From Oreocharis arfaki (taxonomy: Eukaryota; Chordata; Aves; Passeriformes; Paramythiidae): a stretch of DNA of 64,000 nt. The notes below the pieces were generated by a model. The model saw only the letters and a list, made by a program, of their open reading frames with translations. It ran no database searches and was not told the DNA's origin. A program made the translations under genes and the position numbers. The DNA lies in contig VZRR01007993.1 in NCBI GenBank assembly GCA_013398015.1, positions 1 through 64,000 on the forward strand, in the 5' to 3' direction. This document shows, piece by piece, positions 62,487 to 64,000 of this stretch. Each line of letters opens with the position of its first letter. The stretch's first letter is position 1.

Positions 62487-64000
62487 GTAGGTGAATAAGC
62501 CCACCTCCACAGCCAGGGCCCTCTTCAGGTAGATATCAAGGCAGGCAAAATCACTAGGCAGTAGAGACTGCTGCAGCAGCAAAACCAATGGCAACACAAA
62601 GCTGCAGCTGAGAAATGCAACATCAGAAGTGTCTGGTGGTTAAAAAAGCATAGAAGGACGGAACTGTAGCCCTGGAGTCAGTGCAGTCTTTGCTGCAGGA
62701 TGCTTTCCTGAAGTCAGAAGGAGATATATTATGAAAAAGAAACAGTTTATTAAGACTTCAGAGGCTAAAAATCTCTCGTACTTTCCTGCCTTATGGCAGG
62801 GTCTCAGGCCTTCTCCCAGATTTCATCCCATCCATGTGTCCTTACTAAAAAGCGACCAATGTTTCTAGCTTCAATGGCTGGAAGCATCTTTCAGAACATA
62901 GGGTTTTTTTCAAGATCATTATTTATTTTCAAATAATGGCAGCATTAAATTAGTAATTAGATTTGCTCTGAAGTTCTGATTTCATTTTAAGTCTCACCAC
63001 TCCCAGAAGGAGGATGTCTGCAACATCTCTTTCTCCTGGATAGCTATGAAATAGGTAGTGAGAGGCAGAGTTGATTTTCTGTTTCTAAGCTTCTGTTTTC
63101 ATTAAGTTATCCCGATGTGCCTTCTGAGTTCAGAAGGATGACTAACCAAGGGAAGAAGGTCCTGTATTCAATTTGCTCCAGGTAAATTTGAGTTGCTCGT
63201 GGTAGCTATCAGAAAGTGAAAATGGCAAAAATCCAACTAAAAATAGTAGGAAAGGAATTTCTGGCAGAAGAACACATCAAAAAGTTAATCCATTCAAAAT
63301 ATCCTGCTGAATGTCCAGTCCACCATGCAAGAATAGGGCACAGGTCCAGCATTTCTGAGTGGCTATATTGAATACATGATTCAAATTTAATTTTCGTTTT
63401 TGAAACTGAAATTACTTCTGTCAATCAGCATGCGGCAGTGAATTGGACTCCAAGAGTCTGAAAGACAGAAATGAGATAGCAGCTGAAGGATGGGCAGACA
63501 CTTGAGAGTGTTTTCCAATGCCTGAAGAATCTGGAGTGGTTAAAATGCTGCTGCCAAGCTCAGTTATAGTGCCCAAAAACCACTTCCTTGGGCAACTGAG
63601 AATGGAAGGCATCTTTTAACAGTCATGAAATCAAATAAAAGGGGCAAAAGGTGAGCTTAACAGGATGTAGCATAGAGACCAAGCTAGAAGTGGTGAGGAT
63701 CTCAGAATGAGGTGAAAAAGTCCTTAACAGAGGGTAAAAGAAGGTCATAGAGATGAAAGAAAAGAAGAGCTGATGAGTAAATGCCTTAGAATTGTTATGG
63801 ATTAGTCAAATTAAAGCAAGTTCTTGCAGATGAGAACACGGGGAGGTAATATTTTAGGGTATTTTGAGAGCAAATGTAACTTAAATTTCATGGGGCAATG
63901 ATACCTATGGCTATCTAATAATGAGCATTTTGTTATGAGAGTTCTCATACTAAATGCCGTCCTCAATAGAGTAGGATCAATGTTTCTGAGCAGTAAAATT
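62487..64000 (+). other. MLIP: MLIP intron, start only
   Basis: Begins GTAGGTG and runs off the window. No exon, repeat family or coding-like frame was recognised in these 1.5 kb. Confidence 0.75.

Larger units (their letters stand above)
36272..64000 (+). other. MLIP: MLIP gene, partial (internal exons)
   Basis: Seven exons on the + strand match the order and sequence of the muscular LMNA-interacting protein, as I recall the human and mouse proteins. MLIP is expressed in heart and skeletal muscle, binds A-type lamins at the nuclear envelope and nucleoplasm, and is also described as the cardiac ISL1-interacting protein CIP. It has no catalytic domain. The 813 codons seen here lack a start and a stop: the N-terminal exon is not recognised and the 3' exons lie beyond the window. 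All introns have GT-AG ends. In mammals the neighbours are LRRC1 upstream and TINAG downstream; neither is seen here. Confidence 0.9.

Noticed and set aside
1..64000. CRISPR arrays, operons, phage or plasmid systems
   Set aside because: No spaced direct repeats, no compact gene runs and no bacterial signals; the sequence is vertebrate throughout.

Overview
The window is vertebrate nuclear DNA, most likely from a bird and plausibly a passerine. It has AT-rich intergenic/intronic sequence, small exons with GT-AG splice sites, a CR1 LINE 3' end, a tRNA-Ile-headed SINE with a CR1-like tail, and ERVK/ERVL-like solo LTRs. There are no bacterial genes, operons, ribosome binding sites or CRISPR arrays. 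Nearly all short open frames here are chance frames in non-coding DNA.

Only one gene is supported: the middle part of MLIP (muscular LMNA-interacting protein, also called CIP), on the + strand. Seven coding exons are recognised: 36272-36430, 38413-38781, 44688-46316, 51769-51840, 62099-62164, 62247-62330 and 62427-62486. Together they carry 813 codons. Each is flanked by AG and GT, has a length divisible by three and reads in phase 0. The start codon and the 3' terminal exons are not in the window, so the gene continues past the right edge, and its first exon lies either beyond the left edge or unrecognised within the first 36 kb.

Layout: 1-36271 is upstream or first-intron sequence with no recognised exon. 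It contains a GC-richer block with a TATA-like motif near 20.4 kb, a SINE at 29.6 kb and a 24-bp perfect palindrome at 19.05 kb. 36.3-38.8 kb holds the conserved N-terminal exons. 38.8-44.7 kb is an intron with a sense CR1; its last 0.8 kb looks like broken coding sequence leading into the giant exon. 44.7-46.3 kb is the giant Ser/Pro-rich exon. 46.3-62.1 kb is intronic, with two further coding-looking stretches, three antisense LTR-type elements, and a duplicated 0.15-kb segment. One copy of that segment holds an LTR insertion and the other keeps the uninterrupted sequence. 62.1-62.5 kb is a compact cluster of three small C-terminal exons.

I found no new multi-gene system. The most interesting signal is the possible decay or alternative use of a 5' extension of the giant MLIP exon, set in a gene whose exons can all be skipped without a frameshift.
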